44,778 bases of DNA from Lachnospiraceae bacterium. Lineage in GTDB: Bacteria; Bacillota; Clostridia; Lachnospirales; Lachnospiraceae. Location: contig JAFWOE010000014.1 in NCBI GenBank assembly GCA_017509985.1, forward strand, positions 1 through 44,778. Reading direction: 5' to 3'. Made by a program: the position numbers and the translations under genes. The notes under the pieces are model-generated. The model saw only the letters and a program-made list of their open reading frames with translations, made no database searches and had not been told where the DNA came from. This document shows, piece by piece, positions 34,685-44,710 of this stretch (position 1 is the first letter of the stretch; each line of letters begins with the position of its first letter).

Positions 34685-37132
34685 ATGAATAAAGATTTCT
34701 GCGATGTTCTGATATTGGGCGGCGGTATCGGCGGCCTTTCATGCGCCGTATCCGTAAAGGAGCATAATCCCGAAGCCGACGTACTGGTCATTGAAAAGAA
34801 CTTTGCCGGTTATTCGGGCAAGGCCAACCGCGGCGGCGGCGTCCTTCAGTATTTCCCGGACCGCGTGGATCCCTGGGGATTCTCGGTGTTCCATACAAAG
34901 GAAATAGGCGCTGATTTTACGAACCAGCCTTTAATGGCGCGCTATGTGGAAAGAAACAGCGCGATGCTGGATATACTTGATTCCTGGGGCGTTAATATAC
35001 CCCGCAACGAGGACGGATCCTTAAATATCTGGCCCACAGGTCCCATGACGGCGATGATCTGCGTGGATCTGGATATTACCTTAAAGGTCCGCCGCACAGC
35101 GGAAAAGAAGGGCGTCCGGTTCATGGACAAGAATGTCATGGCCGATCTTCTGGGTGATGAGAACGGTGTAAAGGGCGCTGTCGTATTCTCTGTGCTTGAC
35201 GGGACAATGACAGCCATCGGCGCGAAAAAAGTCGTTCTGGCAACGGGAAGCCAGGATTACCGCCTTGCTTCCATGTGGGGTTCTGCAAGGGGCGACGGCA
35301 TTGCTGCCGCTTACAGGATCGGAGCCGAGCTGCGCAATACCGAATTCGGAAACTTCGCGCAGCTGATGCAGAAGAACAGCCATAATGAAGTCGTCTTCGG
35401 CGAAAACTACATGTACAACGCCAAGGGCGAGCATATTACAAAAAATTTCATGCAGCGCCGAGAAACGGATATCTCCAGCAAAGCCATCCGTGAATGGTAT
35501 ACGCAGATGATCAACGGCAACGGCCCCGTCCATCTTGACTTCGGCGGCGAAGAGGCGGGAGAAGACGCCATGGACCGTCAGTGGTACCGTCCCTACGGAA
35601 AGAAGTTCCGTGACCTGAATACCGCAGCCGGCAAGACGGTGGATAAGGACCTGGAAGTTGCACCGCTTTTCATCGGAGAACAGAGCCCTGTCAAGGTCGA
35701 CAATCACATGAAGACTACAGTTGACGGACTGTACGCGATCGGTGACTGCAGCTACTGCGGATCCGGCATAGCCGGTGCAGTGCCGGCACCTCCCGGACGC
35801 AACCGCGGTTCAGGTATCCTGTTCGCCGTATTCTCAGCCCTTGAGTGTGCGGAAGAGATCGGGACAGCAGATCTTTCCGGAGATGCTCCGGAACTTTGCG
35901 AAAAGCAGATCGAAGCGGCTGCAGCACGCATTACCGCGCCTCTGGAAAGAAAAGACGGGATCCGTCCGGAAGAAGTCATTGAGCTTGTTCAGCAGGCTAT
36001 GGGTCCGTCAGAATACTCTGTCTATATGAAGGAAGACAGAATGGCAGAGGCAATGAAGCTGGTAATGAAGGCAAAAGAGCTCCTTCCGAAGGTGTGTGCT
36101 AAGGACCTTCATGAAGCCATGAAGTGCATAGAAGCGGAAGCGATCGTGCTTTCTGCAGAAATGCATTACCGCGCAAGCAGTATGAGAAAAGAATCCCGCG
36201 GCTGGTTCTTAAGAGAGGATTATCCGGAACAGGATAACGCGAACTGGCATAAGTATATCGTCGTAAAGAAGGAAAACGGCGAGATGACGCTTAAAACGGA
36301 ACCGATCGACATGACAGGCTGGATCTATACGCCGGAACATCTGGTAGCCATAAGCGATGAAGTGAAAAACGGACCGCTCTATAAGTATTATCAGATGGAA
36401 ATGAAGGCTCCGCATCCTTCTCGCTTTGCGGTACTTGGAGCGCCTGCCGATCCGGCAAAGGCACAGACTCCGTTCGAACTGAATAAACTTTTCGATCCCG
36501 GGTATATGGATATGGAATGCGGCTTCTGCCAGCTTCCCGACGGCGGCGCAATGCTTGCGAACCTCACGGATATGCCGAATGTAACGCCGGAGATGTTCGA
36601 TTTCTGGTTCGCATGGCACGGCCTTGCTGACGGACGCTATACGATCTGGGACAGAGAGGACCATTATCATGCGATCAGCCGTGAGCCCGAAAAAGGAAAC
36701 GACCGTTCCCTCAGCATGAAAGAGCGTTACTGGGATACCACGCATGATGTCTTTGAAGACTGCGGTCTCGGACCGGAAAGGATCATCATCAACTTCCGCA
36801 ATCCGGCGGACATCGGCTTTGATCCCGAAAAGCTGAAAGATTTCAAGGGGACGATCGTCTGCGCCGGCAATGAGGAATCGCCGTGCATCATGTGCCATTT
36901 CCTGCGTCCGAAAGAGGACGGGAACGGATATGAGCTCCGCAGCCGTTTCTGGTTCGGATATCATATCGTGAACGGCAAAGTCGAGCTGCATCCTGCGCTT
37001 CAGGCCATGGGAGGGCAGTTCCCGATCATCCCGGTCATGCTCCTGCTTGCACATAATATCAAGGAGTTCACCAACCTTGCGGATAAGCTTCCCATGATCT
37101 ATGAGGAGTTCCATGAGGAGTTTGAAAACTGA
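34685..37132 (+). CDS. Fusion of an FAD fumarate-reductase/AprA-like flavoprotein and a DAPG/phloretin hydrolase-like domain
   Basis: About 815 residues. Residues 1-530 form an FAD_binding_2 flavoprotein: LGGGIGGLSCAVSV (from 11) with Glu37, a GKANRGGG loop, VVLATGS (about 183), GLYAIGDCS (about 348) and a fumarate-reductase-like helical end (ESRGWFLREDYPEQD). Residues 565-815 match the phloretin / 2,4-diacetylphloroglucinol hydrolase family: CQLPDGG, TPEMFDFWFAWHG, RYTIWDREDHYH, ELRSRFWFGYHIV. Putative metal ligands are His660, Glu691, His790 and Glu794. The 31-residue and 4-residue spacings equal those I recall for PhlG (His129, Glu160, His270, Glu274). That family hydrolyses the C-C bond between an acyl group and a phloroglucinol ring. 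ATG 34676 is in frame but abuts the ribosome site; 34685 has better spacing. Confidence 0.88.
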   Translation: MNKDFCDVLILGGGIGGLSCAVSVKEHNPEADVLVIEKNFAGYSGKANRGGGVLQYFPDRVDPWGFSVFHTKEIGADFTNQPLMARYVERNSAMLDILDSWGVNIPRNEDGSLNIWPTGPMTAMICVDLDITLKVRRTAEKKGVRFMDKNVMADLLGDENGVKGAVVFSVLDGTMTAIGAKKVVLATGSQDYRLASMWGSARGDGIAAAYRIGAELRNTEFGNFAQLMQKNSHNEVVFGENYMYNAKGEHITKNFMQRRETDISSKAIREWYTQMINGNGPVHLDFGGEEAGEDAMDRQWYRPYGKKFRDLNTAAGKTVDKDLEVAPLFIGEQSPVKVDNHMKTTVDGLYAIGDCSYCGSGIAGAVPAPPGRNRGSGILFAVFSALECAEEIGTADLSGDAPELCEKQIEAAAARITAPLERKDGIRPEEVIELVQQAMGPSEYSVYMKEDRMAEAMKLVMKAKELLPKVCAKDLHEAMKCIEAEAIVLSAEMHYRASSMRKESRGWFLREDYPEQDNANWHKYIVVKKENGEMTLKTEPIDMTGWIYTPEHLVAISDEVKNGPLYKYYQMEMKAPHPSRFAVLGAPADPAKAQTPFELNKLFDPGYMDMECGFCQLPDGGAMLANLTDMPNVTPEMFDFWFAWHGLADGRYTIWDREDHYHAISREPEKGNDRSLSMKERYWDTTHDVFEDCGLGPERIIINFRNPADIGFDPEKLKDFKGTIVCAGNEESPCIMCHFLRPKEDGNGYELRSRFWFGYHIVNGKVELHPALQAMGGQFPIIPVMLLLAHNIKEFTNLADKLPMIYEEFHEEFEN

Positions 37133-37214
37133 CTGCTGTATTTTTCAACAGACAGCAGAAGAGCGAAAAAGAAATAATTATTATTAACGTTTCAAATGAG
37201 AGGAGTGATTAATT

Positions 37215-38549
37215 TTGGAACAGAAAAAACCAATCAGCTTCGGTTTTCGCGGCACAATGCTGATCATCTATCAGTTTATCGCGTACATTACCTTCCAGGT
37301 ATTTACGCAGTATCCGCTGAATATCCTTGCGGACATGTACGGCGGAGCCCAGACAGTATCCAAACTCTATTCGATCTGCGCGATCGTGGGCATACTGATC
37401 CAGCTTGCCCTGGTCGGTACGGTATCGAAGATGAAAAATGTCAAGGCGTTCGGCAGCATCCTCGGCGCGATCACTTTAGTGCTTGCCTTTATGGTAATGA
37501 CGCTTCCTCCGGGTACCGGCTGGATGGTCTGCTATGCGATGATCAACGTCTTTGCGGTACTGTACGCAACGTTCTCACTCGGTATCCTTGTCGGACAGTG
37601 GTTCCCGACACGTAAAGGAACTGTCATGGGAATCGCGACCCTGGCTTTCCCGATCGCCAACGGACTTCTCGGACCGTTCGCCAGCGCAGTTTTCGCTAAG
37701 GGATTCCCGGATGTCAAAGGTGCATTCCTTCCGTTCTTTATCCTTTCGATCGTCGGCTGGATCATCGGCATCATCTTCATCAAGGATTATCCCGAACAGG
37801 TTGGCGCCTATCGTGACAATGATAAGAACATGACGCCCGAGGTCGCAAAAGCGATCATGCTCGAGGAGATGGAGAACAAGAAGTCTTCCGTATGGACTTA
37901 CCTTCATACCTTCAGCAACAAGGAGTTCTGGTTCGGAACGATCACCGTCGCGATGCTTCTCGGATGTTCCATCGGCGTAATGTCACAGTCCAACGCCATT
38001 ATCAATGCCTATGCGGAGGAACTGGCCTTCGTGGGCGGATACACAGGCGTTATGGCCATGATCATGATCTTCGGCTGCATCGGCAGCTTCGTACTCGGCC
38101 TTATCGATACCAGGATCGGTACCAGGAAAGCAATGATCATCTCTGCATGCATTATGATCATTGCCGGTCTGCTCGGTCTGACCCAGAGCGCAAAGGGCCT
38201 GCTCGTTGCCATGATCTTTGTAGCACTGTTCATGGGCGCCGCATCCAACTTCGGCGTTTCCTTTGCAGCACAGTACTGGAGACGTGAAGACTACAGCCGT
38301 ATCTTCACTCTGTCCAGCCCCATCGGCTCTGCAATCAGTTCCGCAGCCCCGATGGTCGTTGCCTCCCTGCTCTTCGGGCCGACAGGTTATAAAGGGCATG
38401 CAGGCGTATTCACTGCCGTACTGATCGCCGGCATCGTATCCCTGGTCTGCATGATCCTTGTCAATCCGAAGCACATCAAGGCTCAGGACGACAAATACAG
38501 AGAAGCTGCAGGCAAGCCGCTCGATGACGCATTGATCGGACGTAAATAA
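37215..38549 (+). CDS. MFS transporter of the cluster
   Basis: A 444-residue protein with twelve predicted membrane helices and a central charged loop (about 205-230). The GQWFPTRKGTVMGIA segment after helix 4 resembles the oxalate/formate-antiporter-like and NarK-like MFS groups, which carry organic anions. It starts with TTG at 37215, supported by AGAGGAG nine bases upstream. Between the fusion enzyme and the ring-reduction genes, it most likely takes up the aromatic or polyphenol substrate or exports an acid product (inference). An 82-base gap precedes it. Confidence 0.88.
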   Translation: MEQKKPISFGFRGTMLIIYQFIAYITFQVFTQYPLNILADMYGGAQTVSKLYSICAIVGILIQLALVGTVSKMKNVKAFGSILGAITLVLAFMVMTLPPGTGWMVCYAMINVFAVLYATFSLGILVGQWFPTRKGTVMGIATLAFPIANGLLGPFASAVFAKGFPDVKGAFLPFFILSIVGWIIGIIFIKDYPEQVGAYRDNDKNMTPEVAKAIMLEEMENKKSSVWTYLHTFSNKEFWFGTITVAMLLGCSIGVMSQSNAIINAYAEELAFVGGYTGVMAMIMIFGCIGSFVLGLIDTRIGTRKAMIISACIMIIAGLLGLTQSAKGLLVAMIFVALFMGAASNFGVSFAAQYWRREDYSRIFTLSSPIGSAISSAAPMVVASLLFGPTGYKGHAGVFTAVLIAGIVSLVCMILVNPKHIKAQDDKYREAAGKPLDDALIGRK

Positions 38550-38559
38550 TGTATTGTAT

Positions 38560-38687
38560 GGAGACGGTTCTCTGTCCTGAAAAATGAAGGGCAGAAAACC
38601 GTCTCCGTATGGCGGCAGGGAGCTTTTCCCTGACGCAGGATCTTTGACAGAGTGACGGCAGGGAATACTCCCCGTCGTCGTTGTCAC
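38560..38687 (+). other. Structured intercistronic leader with three successive hairpins
   Basis: Hairpin 1: GGAGACGGTT (38560-38569) pairs with AACCGTCTCC (38597-38606), with extra pairing inside. Hairpin 2: CAGGGA (38616-38621) with TCCCTG (38627-38632). Hairpin 3: GACGG (38654-38658) with CCGTC (38672-38676), extendable to GTGAC/GTCAC (38652-38656/38683-38687). None has a clear U tract. They fill the gap between the MFS and SDR genes, ending just before the AGGAGG of the SDR. Confidence 0.55.
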
Positions 38688-38705
38688 GAAAAAAGGAGGA
38701 AAAGA

Positions 38706-39500
38706 ATGGTACCTGTAAAAAAAGACTTTGTGCAGAATATGTTTTCCGTAGAAGGTAAAGTTGCCCTTGTTACCGGCGCTACCGGCGCCCTCGGCTGCGT
38801 GCTGAGCAAGGGATATGGCTATGCAGGCTGCAAGGTCTTTATGACCGGACGAAATGAAGCTAAACTGCAGGCACTGGAAGAAGAATTCAAGGCGGAAGGG
38901 ATCGACTGTGCATACTGTACGGGGGACCCGGCGAATGAAGAGGACGTAAAACGCGTGATCGCTGCCTGTGTGGAAAAATACGGCGAGATCAATATCCTTG
39001 CGATCTGCCACGGCGTGAACAAAGTTCAGAATGTTCTGGAACAGAGCGTCGAAGACTGGCAGATGATCATGGATGCCGACTGCAAGAGCGTATATATCGT
39101 TACCAAGTTTGTGGCAGAGCAGATGGTCAGCCAGGGCAAGGGCGGCAAGATGGTCGTAGTTACCAGCCAGCGCTCCAAGAGAGGCATGGCCGGATACACC
39201 GGATACTGCACCAGCAAGGGCGGCGCGGACCTGATGGTCAACTGCCTGGCCTGCGATCTGACAGCGAAATACGGCATCAACGTCAACTCTCTCTGCCCGA
39301 CCGTTTTCCGCAGTGATCTGACCGAATGGATGTTCGATCCGGATTCCCAGGTTTATAAGAACTTCCTGACCCGTGAACCCATCGGACGTCTTGCAGAGCC
39401 GGAAGATTTTGTCGGTTATGCGATCTTCCTTTCTTCGGATGCATCCAATTTCATAACCGGTGCAAACTGCGACTGCTCCGGAGGATATCTTGTCGTTTAA
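38706..39500 (+). CDS. Short-chain dehydrogenase, candidate phloroglucinol reductase
   Basis: A 264-residue SDR. The cofactor site is VTGATGALG (about 22-30). FMTGRNEA with Arg after the second strand suggests NADPH preference. Further motifs are the NNAG-equivalent ICHGVNK, catalytic Ser in [10 protein letters not shown], and Tyr-x3-Lys in YCTSK. Phloroglucinol reductases of anaerobes are NADPH-dependent SDRs related to tetrahydroxynaphthalene reductase and give dihydrophloroglucinol, and the neighbours fit that pathway. AGGAGGA precedes the ATG at 38706; the longer in-frame reading from 38652 would run through the hairpin region. Function beyond SDR is inferred from context. Confidence 0.9.
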   Translation: MVPVKKDFVQNMFSVEGKVALVTGATGALGCVLSKGYGYAGCKVFMTGRNEAKLQALEEEFKAEGIDCAYCTGDPANEEDVKRVIAACVEKYGEINILAICHGVNKVQNVLEQSVEDWQMIMDADCKSVYIVTKFVAEQMVSQGKGGKMVVVTSQRSKRGMAGYTGYCTSKGGADLMVNCLACDLTAKYGINVNSLCPTVFRSDLTEWMFDPDSQVYKNFLTREPIGRLAEPEDFVGYAIFLSSDASNFITGANCDCSGGYLVV

Positions 39501-39519
39501 TAAGGAGGAGATGTCTTTT

Positions 39520-40455
39520 ATGAAACGCAGTGAAATCAGAAATATACTGATCGCCGGCGGAGGCATGATGGGAAAAAACATAGCTTTTGTTTTTTCTTCC
39601 GATCCCTCCCTGCAGATCACGGTTTATGATATTCGTCCGGCAGATGTCCGTGCCGGGATCCGTGAGAACTGCGCCCAGCTTCTGGAAAAAGGAGTTCTGG
39701 AGAGCGCGGAACTGGAAGAACGTCTCTCCCGTATCGACTTTACCATGGATCTGGATTCGGATGCTGTGAAGTCGGCAGATCTGGTGATCGAAGCGGTATT
39801 TGAAGATATGGGCATCAAGCGCGAGACCTTTGCCAAACTGGAAGAACGCTGCAGGCCGGAAACGATCTTCTGCACCAATACCAGTGTCATGAGCCCGACC
39901 GAGATCAGCCGGGACCTGAAATACCGGGAGCGTTTTGTCGGGACTCATTTCTGGAATCCCGGGCATCTGATCCCCCTCGTCGAGGTCGTTAAGTCAGACG
40001 CGACCAGCGATGAAACTGCTGAGACCGTAATGGAGATCCTGGCGGATGTCGGCAAGAAACCGGTCCTCTGCAAAAAAGACGTTCCGGGTTTCATTGCGAA
40101 CCGGATGCAGCATGCTCTCTGGAGAGAGGCGATTTCGATCGTTGAGAATGGTATTGCCGATGCCGAAACGGTCGACACGGCAGTGAAATACAGTTTCGGC
40201 CTGCGCCTGCCGCAGCTCGGACCGATGGAGAATGCCGATATGGTCGGAACGGACCTGACCTATAATATCCACGACTATATTCTCGGAGCCCTGGAAGATT
40301 CGCACGAGCCTTCACCGCTTCTTGCAAAACTGAAGGAAGAGGGCAAGCTGGGGTTCAAGACCGGAGAGGGCTTCCAGAAGTGGACGAAAGAAGAAGCAGC
40401 GGCAAGTGCTGCCGCACTGAATGAGTACCTTATCCGTATGCTATACGGGAAATGA
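39520..40455 (+). CDS. 3-hydroxyacyl-CoA dehydrogenase-family enzyme, candidate 3-hydroxy-5-oxohexanoate dehydrogenase
   Basis: About 311 residues. The NAD Rossmann motif IAGGGMMGKNIA lies near residue 10. The catalytic site GTHFWNPGHLIPLVEVV provides the His-Glu pair of the family, and the C-terminal helical dimerisation domain includes GFIANRMQHALWREA and GLRLPQLGPMENADMVG. Classical enzymes oxidise 3-hydroxyacyl-CoA. In the phloroglucinol pathway a relative oxidises free (S)-3-hydroxy-5-oxohexanoate to 3,5-dioxohexanoate. ATG 39511 is also in frame but touches AAGGAGGAG; 39520 has nine bases of spacing and is preferred. It lies 19 bases after the SDR. Confidence 0.88.
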   Translation: MKRSEIRNILIAGGGMMGKNIAFVFSSDPSLQITVYDIRPADVRAGIRENCAQLLEKGVLESAELEERLSRIDFTMDLDSDAVKSADLVIEAVFEDMGIKRETFAKLEERCRPETIFCTNTSVMSPTEISRDLKYRERFVGTHFWNPGHLIPLVEVVKSDATSDETAETVMEILADVGKKPVLCKKDVPGFIANRMQHALWREAISIVENGIADAETVDTAVKYSFGLRLPQLGPMENADMVGTDLTYNIHDYILGALEDSHEPSPLLAKLKEEGKLGFKTGEGFQKWTKEEAAASAAALNEYLIRMLYGK

Positions 40456-40494
40456 TCAATAAAAACCCAAACAATAATCAGGAGGAAGAGATTC

Positions 40495-41511
40495 ATGGGA
40501 AAAACCGTATTTGTAGATTTAACACACCCCTTCAGCGCCGAGATCCCGCGCTGGCCGTACTTTGACAAACCCGTTATTGACAACACGCATACCATGGCAA
40601 AAGGCGGTGTGCTGACACAGAAGATCACCTGTACGATGCATACTGGGACACACTGCGATGCTCCGCGTCATGTTATGGAATATGAGTTCGACGGCCGCCG
40701 TGCGCGATACACGCATGAGATGCCTGTAGACGCCTATACCGGCCAGGCGATCGTTTTCAAGATCGACATCGAGCCCTGGGGGCTGATCACCGACAAACAT
40801 CTGGACGAAGCAAAAGAAAGATACGGTCTGAAAGACGGCGACCTTAAAGGCAAGATCATCTGCCTGAACACCGGAATGCACCGCCTCTTTGACGATACGA
40901 AAGCATATTATCACTATGCGGCAGGTACCGGTATTGATGCCGGAAAATGGTTTGTACGCCAGGGCGTAAAATGCGTCGCTATGGATTCGCAGGCTCTGGA
41001 TCATCCGCTTCACACCGCGATGAGCATGAACGGAATGACCCGTATGGACCTTCTCGGAGCAACCGGAAAAACCATCATCGAAGAGTATAAGGAACTGTTC
41101 GGAGAAGAGGCCTTTGCGGAGTTCGACAAATTCGAATACATCCGTATCCATGGCCAGGAAGCCTATGACGAGAAGTTCGGTGAACTTGAATCCATCGGCT
41201 GCTGGGGAACCTGGGAGCCCTGCCATAAGACCATGCTCGGTCACGGCATCGTAGGCGTTGAGAACCTGGGCGGCGACCTGGATAAGATCCCGGACGGTGT
41301 CTTCTTCCGCTTCAACTGCTTCCCGCTTCGCTGGTATCTGGGCGACGGTTCTATGGCACGCTGCACCGCGGAGATCGACGAAGACCTTCTCGTGAAGGGC
41401 GTTCCGGATCGTACTTATGCATACGGCGGAACCGGATACGGCTTCCCCGAAGGCAACGGCGACAGTGGCCTGGAATACATGCAGAGACTGTTCAATCGCA
41501 ATAAAAAATAA
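40495..41511 (+). CDS. Cyclase-family metal hydrolase, candidate dihydrophloroglucinol cyclohydrolase
   Basis: A 338-residue member of the cyclase/kynurenine-formamidase-like family (PF04199). The hallmark HTGTHCDAPRH (49-59) supplies the metal-binding His and Asp residues; VAMDSQALDHP lies further on. It is longer than KynB (about 210 residues), mainly through the extra segment at about 230-330. Family members open amide or C-C bonds with Mn or Zn. In the anaerobic phloroglucinol route such an enzyme hydrolyses the ring of dihydrophloroglucinol to 3-hydroxy-5-oxohexanoate. CAGGAGGAAG precedes the ATG. The family is clear; the exact reaction rests on the gene neighbours. Confidence 0.9.
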   Translation: MGKTVFVDLTHPFSAEIPRWPYFDKPVIDNTHTMAKGGVLTQKITCTMHTGTHCDAPRHVMEYEFDGRRARYTHEMPVDAYTGQAIVFKIDIEPWGLITDKHLDEAKERYGLKDGDLKGKIICLNTGMHRLFDDTKAYYHYAAGTGIDAGKWFVRQGVKCVAMDSQALDHPLHTAMSMNGMTRMDLLGATGKTIIEEYKELFGEEAFAEFDKFEYIRIHGQEAYDEKFGELESIGCWGTWEPCHKTMLGHGIVGVENLGGDLDKIPDGVFFRFNCFPLRWYLGDGSMARCTAEIDEDLLVKGVPDRTYAYGGTGYGFPEGNGDSGLEYMQRLFNRNKK

Positions 41512-41525
41512 GACAGGGGACGATT

Positions 41526-42365
41526 ATGGCAAAGAAAACGATTATTACCATTGCAACGACCGGCGCCTGGCCGAAAAAGGAAAACAATCCGAATGTCCCG
41601 ATGACTCCAGCGGAGATCGCGGAAGACGTCTATGACTGCTGGCTTGCCGGAGCGGCTGTCGCCCATCTTCATATGAGGGATGACGAAGGCAACGGTACAA
41701 TGAGCAAGGATAAATTTGCCGAGACGGTCGGCCTGCTCCGCGAAAATCATCCGGACTGCAATATCGTTCTGAATATGACGACTTCCGGAGACCTGAATGC
41801 AACAGACGAGACAAGACAGGCGCATCTTAAGGCACTTCGTCCGGAGATGGCCTCCTATGACTGCGGTTCCATGAACTGGCTGAATACTTCGCTTTTTATC
41901 AATTCTCCTCAGTTCCTTGAGGAACTCGGACGCAATATGCAGGAGTGGGGCGTAAAGCCGGAGATCGAAGCTTTCGATCCCGGAATGATCGCCAACGCGG
42001 CCTATTATCTGAAAAAAGGCGTATTAAAAGCCCCGCTGCATTTCCAGTTCTGCATGGGATGCGCGAACGGTATTCCCGGAAGCATGAAGAATCTGGTGTT
42101 CATGAAAGAAACGATGGACACCCTTTGCCCGGGTTCGACCTGGAGCTGTTTCGGCGTCGGCCATTCCGCAATGGAAATGCTTTACGGTGCAGTTGCAATG
42201 GGCGGAAATATCCGTGTCGGAATGGAAGACAATGTCCTTTATTCCAAAGGAAAGCTTGCTGATTCGAACCGTCAGTTCGTCGAGAGGGCCGTCCGCATCA
42301 TCCGTGAGTTCGGAAACGAACCTGCCACCTCGGATGAGGCGCGTGAGATCCTCGGACTGAAATAA
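41526..42365 (+). CDS. BKACE-family (DUF849) beta-keto acid cleavage enzyme, candidate triacetate acetoacetate-lyase
   Basis: A 279-residue TIM-barrel enzyme. The family start (TIITIATTGAWP, then PMTPAEIAEDVYDCWLAGAA) and zinc ligands HLHMRD (His47, His49) are clear, as is the later GMEDN with a conserved Glu (about 234). BKACE enzymes condense a beta-keto acid with acetyl-CoA and cleave it, releasing acetoacetate. With 3,5-dioxohexanoate the products would be acetoacetate and acetoacetyl-CoA. It lies 14 bases after the cyclase gene and before an acetoacetate-activating ligase, matching that chemistry. Confidence 0.92.
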   Translation: MAKKTIITIATTGAWPKKENNPNVPMTPAEIAEDVYDCWLAGAAVAHLHMRDDEGNGTMSKDKFAETVGLLRENHPDCNIVLNMTTSGDLNATDETRQAHLKALRPEMASYDCGSMNWLNTSLFINSPQFLEELGRNMQEWGVKPEIEAFDPGMIANAAYYLKKGVLKAPLHFQFCMGCANGIPGSMKNLVFMKETMDTLCPGSTWSCFGVGHSAMEMLYGAVAMGGNIRVGMEDNVLYSKGKLADSNRQFVERAVRIIREFGNEPATSDEAREILGLK

Positions 42366-42447
42366 GAAACAGAAACGGTTAAAAGGCAACAGGAAGTCTG
42401 ATCCGGGGAAGGATCCCCAGAGAAAAGCAGCTTCGATGAAACGGATC

Positions 42448-42488
42448 AAAAGGACTGAATCCTGTACTGCACAGGGCGCAGTCCTTTT
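42448..42488 (+). terminator. Hairpin/terminator between the BKACE and ligase genes
   Basis: AAAAGGACTG (42448-42457) pairs with CAGTCCTTTT (42479-42488), with an inner CCTGT/ACAGG stem. The T tract is short, so read-through to the ligase gene is likely. Confidence 0.6.
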
Positions 42489-42512
42489 GTACGTTTAAGA
42501 AAGGAAATTGTT

Positions 42513-44471
<1,959 letters not shown>

Positions 44472-44500
44472 AAAACAGCTGTATACGATACAGTTTCACA

Positions 44501-44538
44501 AAGATAAGCCGGGCCGTATGGCCTGGCTTATCTTATTA
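44501..44538 (+). terminator. Rho-independent terminator at the end of the catabolic cluster
   Basis: AAGATAAGCC-G-GGCC pairs with GGCC-T-GGCTTATCTT around a GTAT loop, followed by ATTATTT. Confidence 0.85.
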
Positions 44539-44545
44539 TTTAAAT

Positions 44546-44592
44546 CTGACTTTAGTCAGTTGAGCATGAGATATGTTTGCGTACAAACATAT
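44546..44592. repeat. Two perfect palindromes beside the IS200 left end
   Basis: CTGAC-TTTA-GTCAG spans 44546-44559 and ATATGTTTG-CGTA-CAAACATAT spans 44571-44592. They lie between the cluster terminator and the IS200 end hairpin. The junction with the insertion cannot be fixed from one end alone, so they may be host target sequence or part of the element. Confidence 0.5.
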
Positions 44593-44648
44593 CCATGCGA
44601 AACAAAAAACCACCCGCTGTGCGGGTGACGAGTAAAGGGTTTAACAAA

Positions 44649-44710
44649 GAAATCACCTTTCGATACAATAGAGGTGTCCAAGCCACTATTAAGAAAGGAA
44701 AGGTGATTTC
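44649..44710 (+). promoter_or_regulatory. RBS-sequestering stem-loop in the IS200 tnpA leader
   Basis: Thirteen bases at 44649-44661 (GAAATCACCTTTC) pair perfectly with 44698-44710 (GAAAGGTGATTTC), directly before the ATG. The right arm contains the AGG-rich ribosome site, so it is occluded. A second inner stem uses AATAG/CTATT. Leaders of IS200 elements are known to repress transposase translation this way. Confidence 0.75.

Noticed and set aside
37983-39620. Reverse-strand ORF of 545 codons across the MFS, SDR and 3-HAD genes
   Set aside because: It crosses three well-supported genes and two intergenic regions, has no ribosome site or family motif, and is explained by codon bias on the plus strand.
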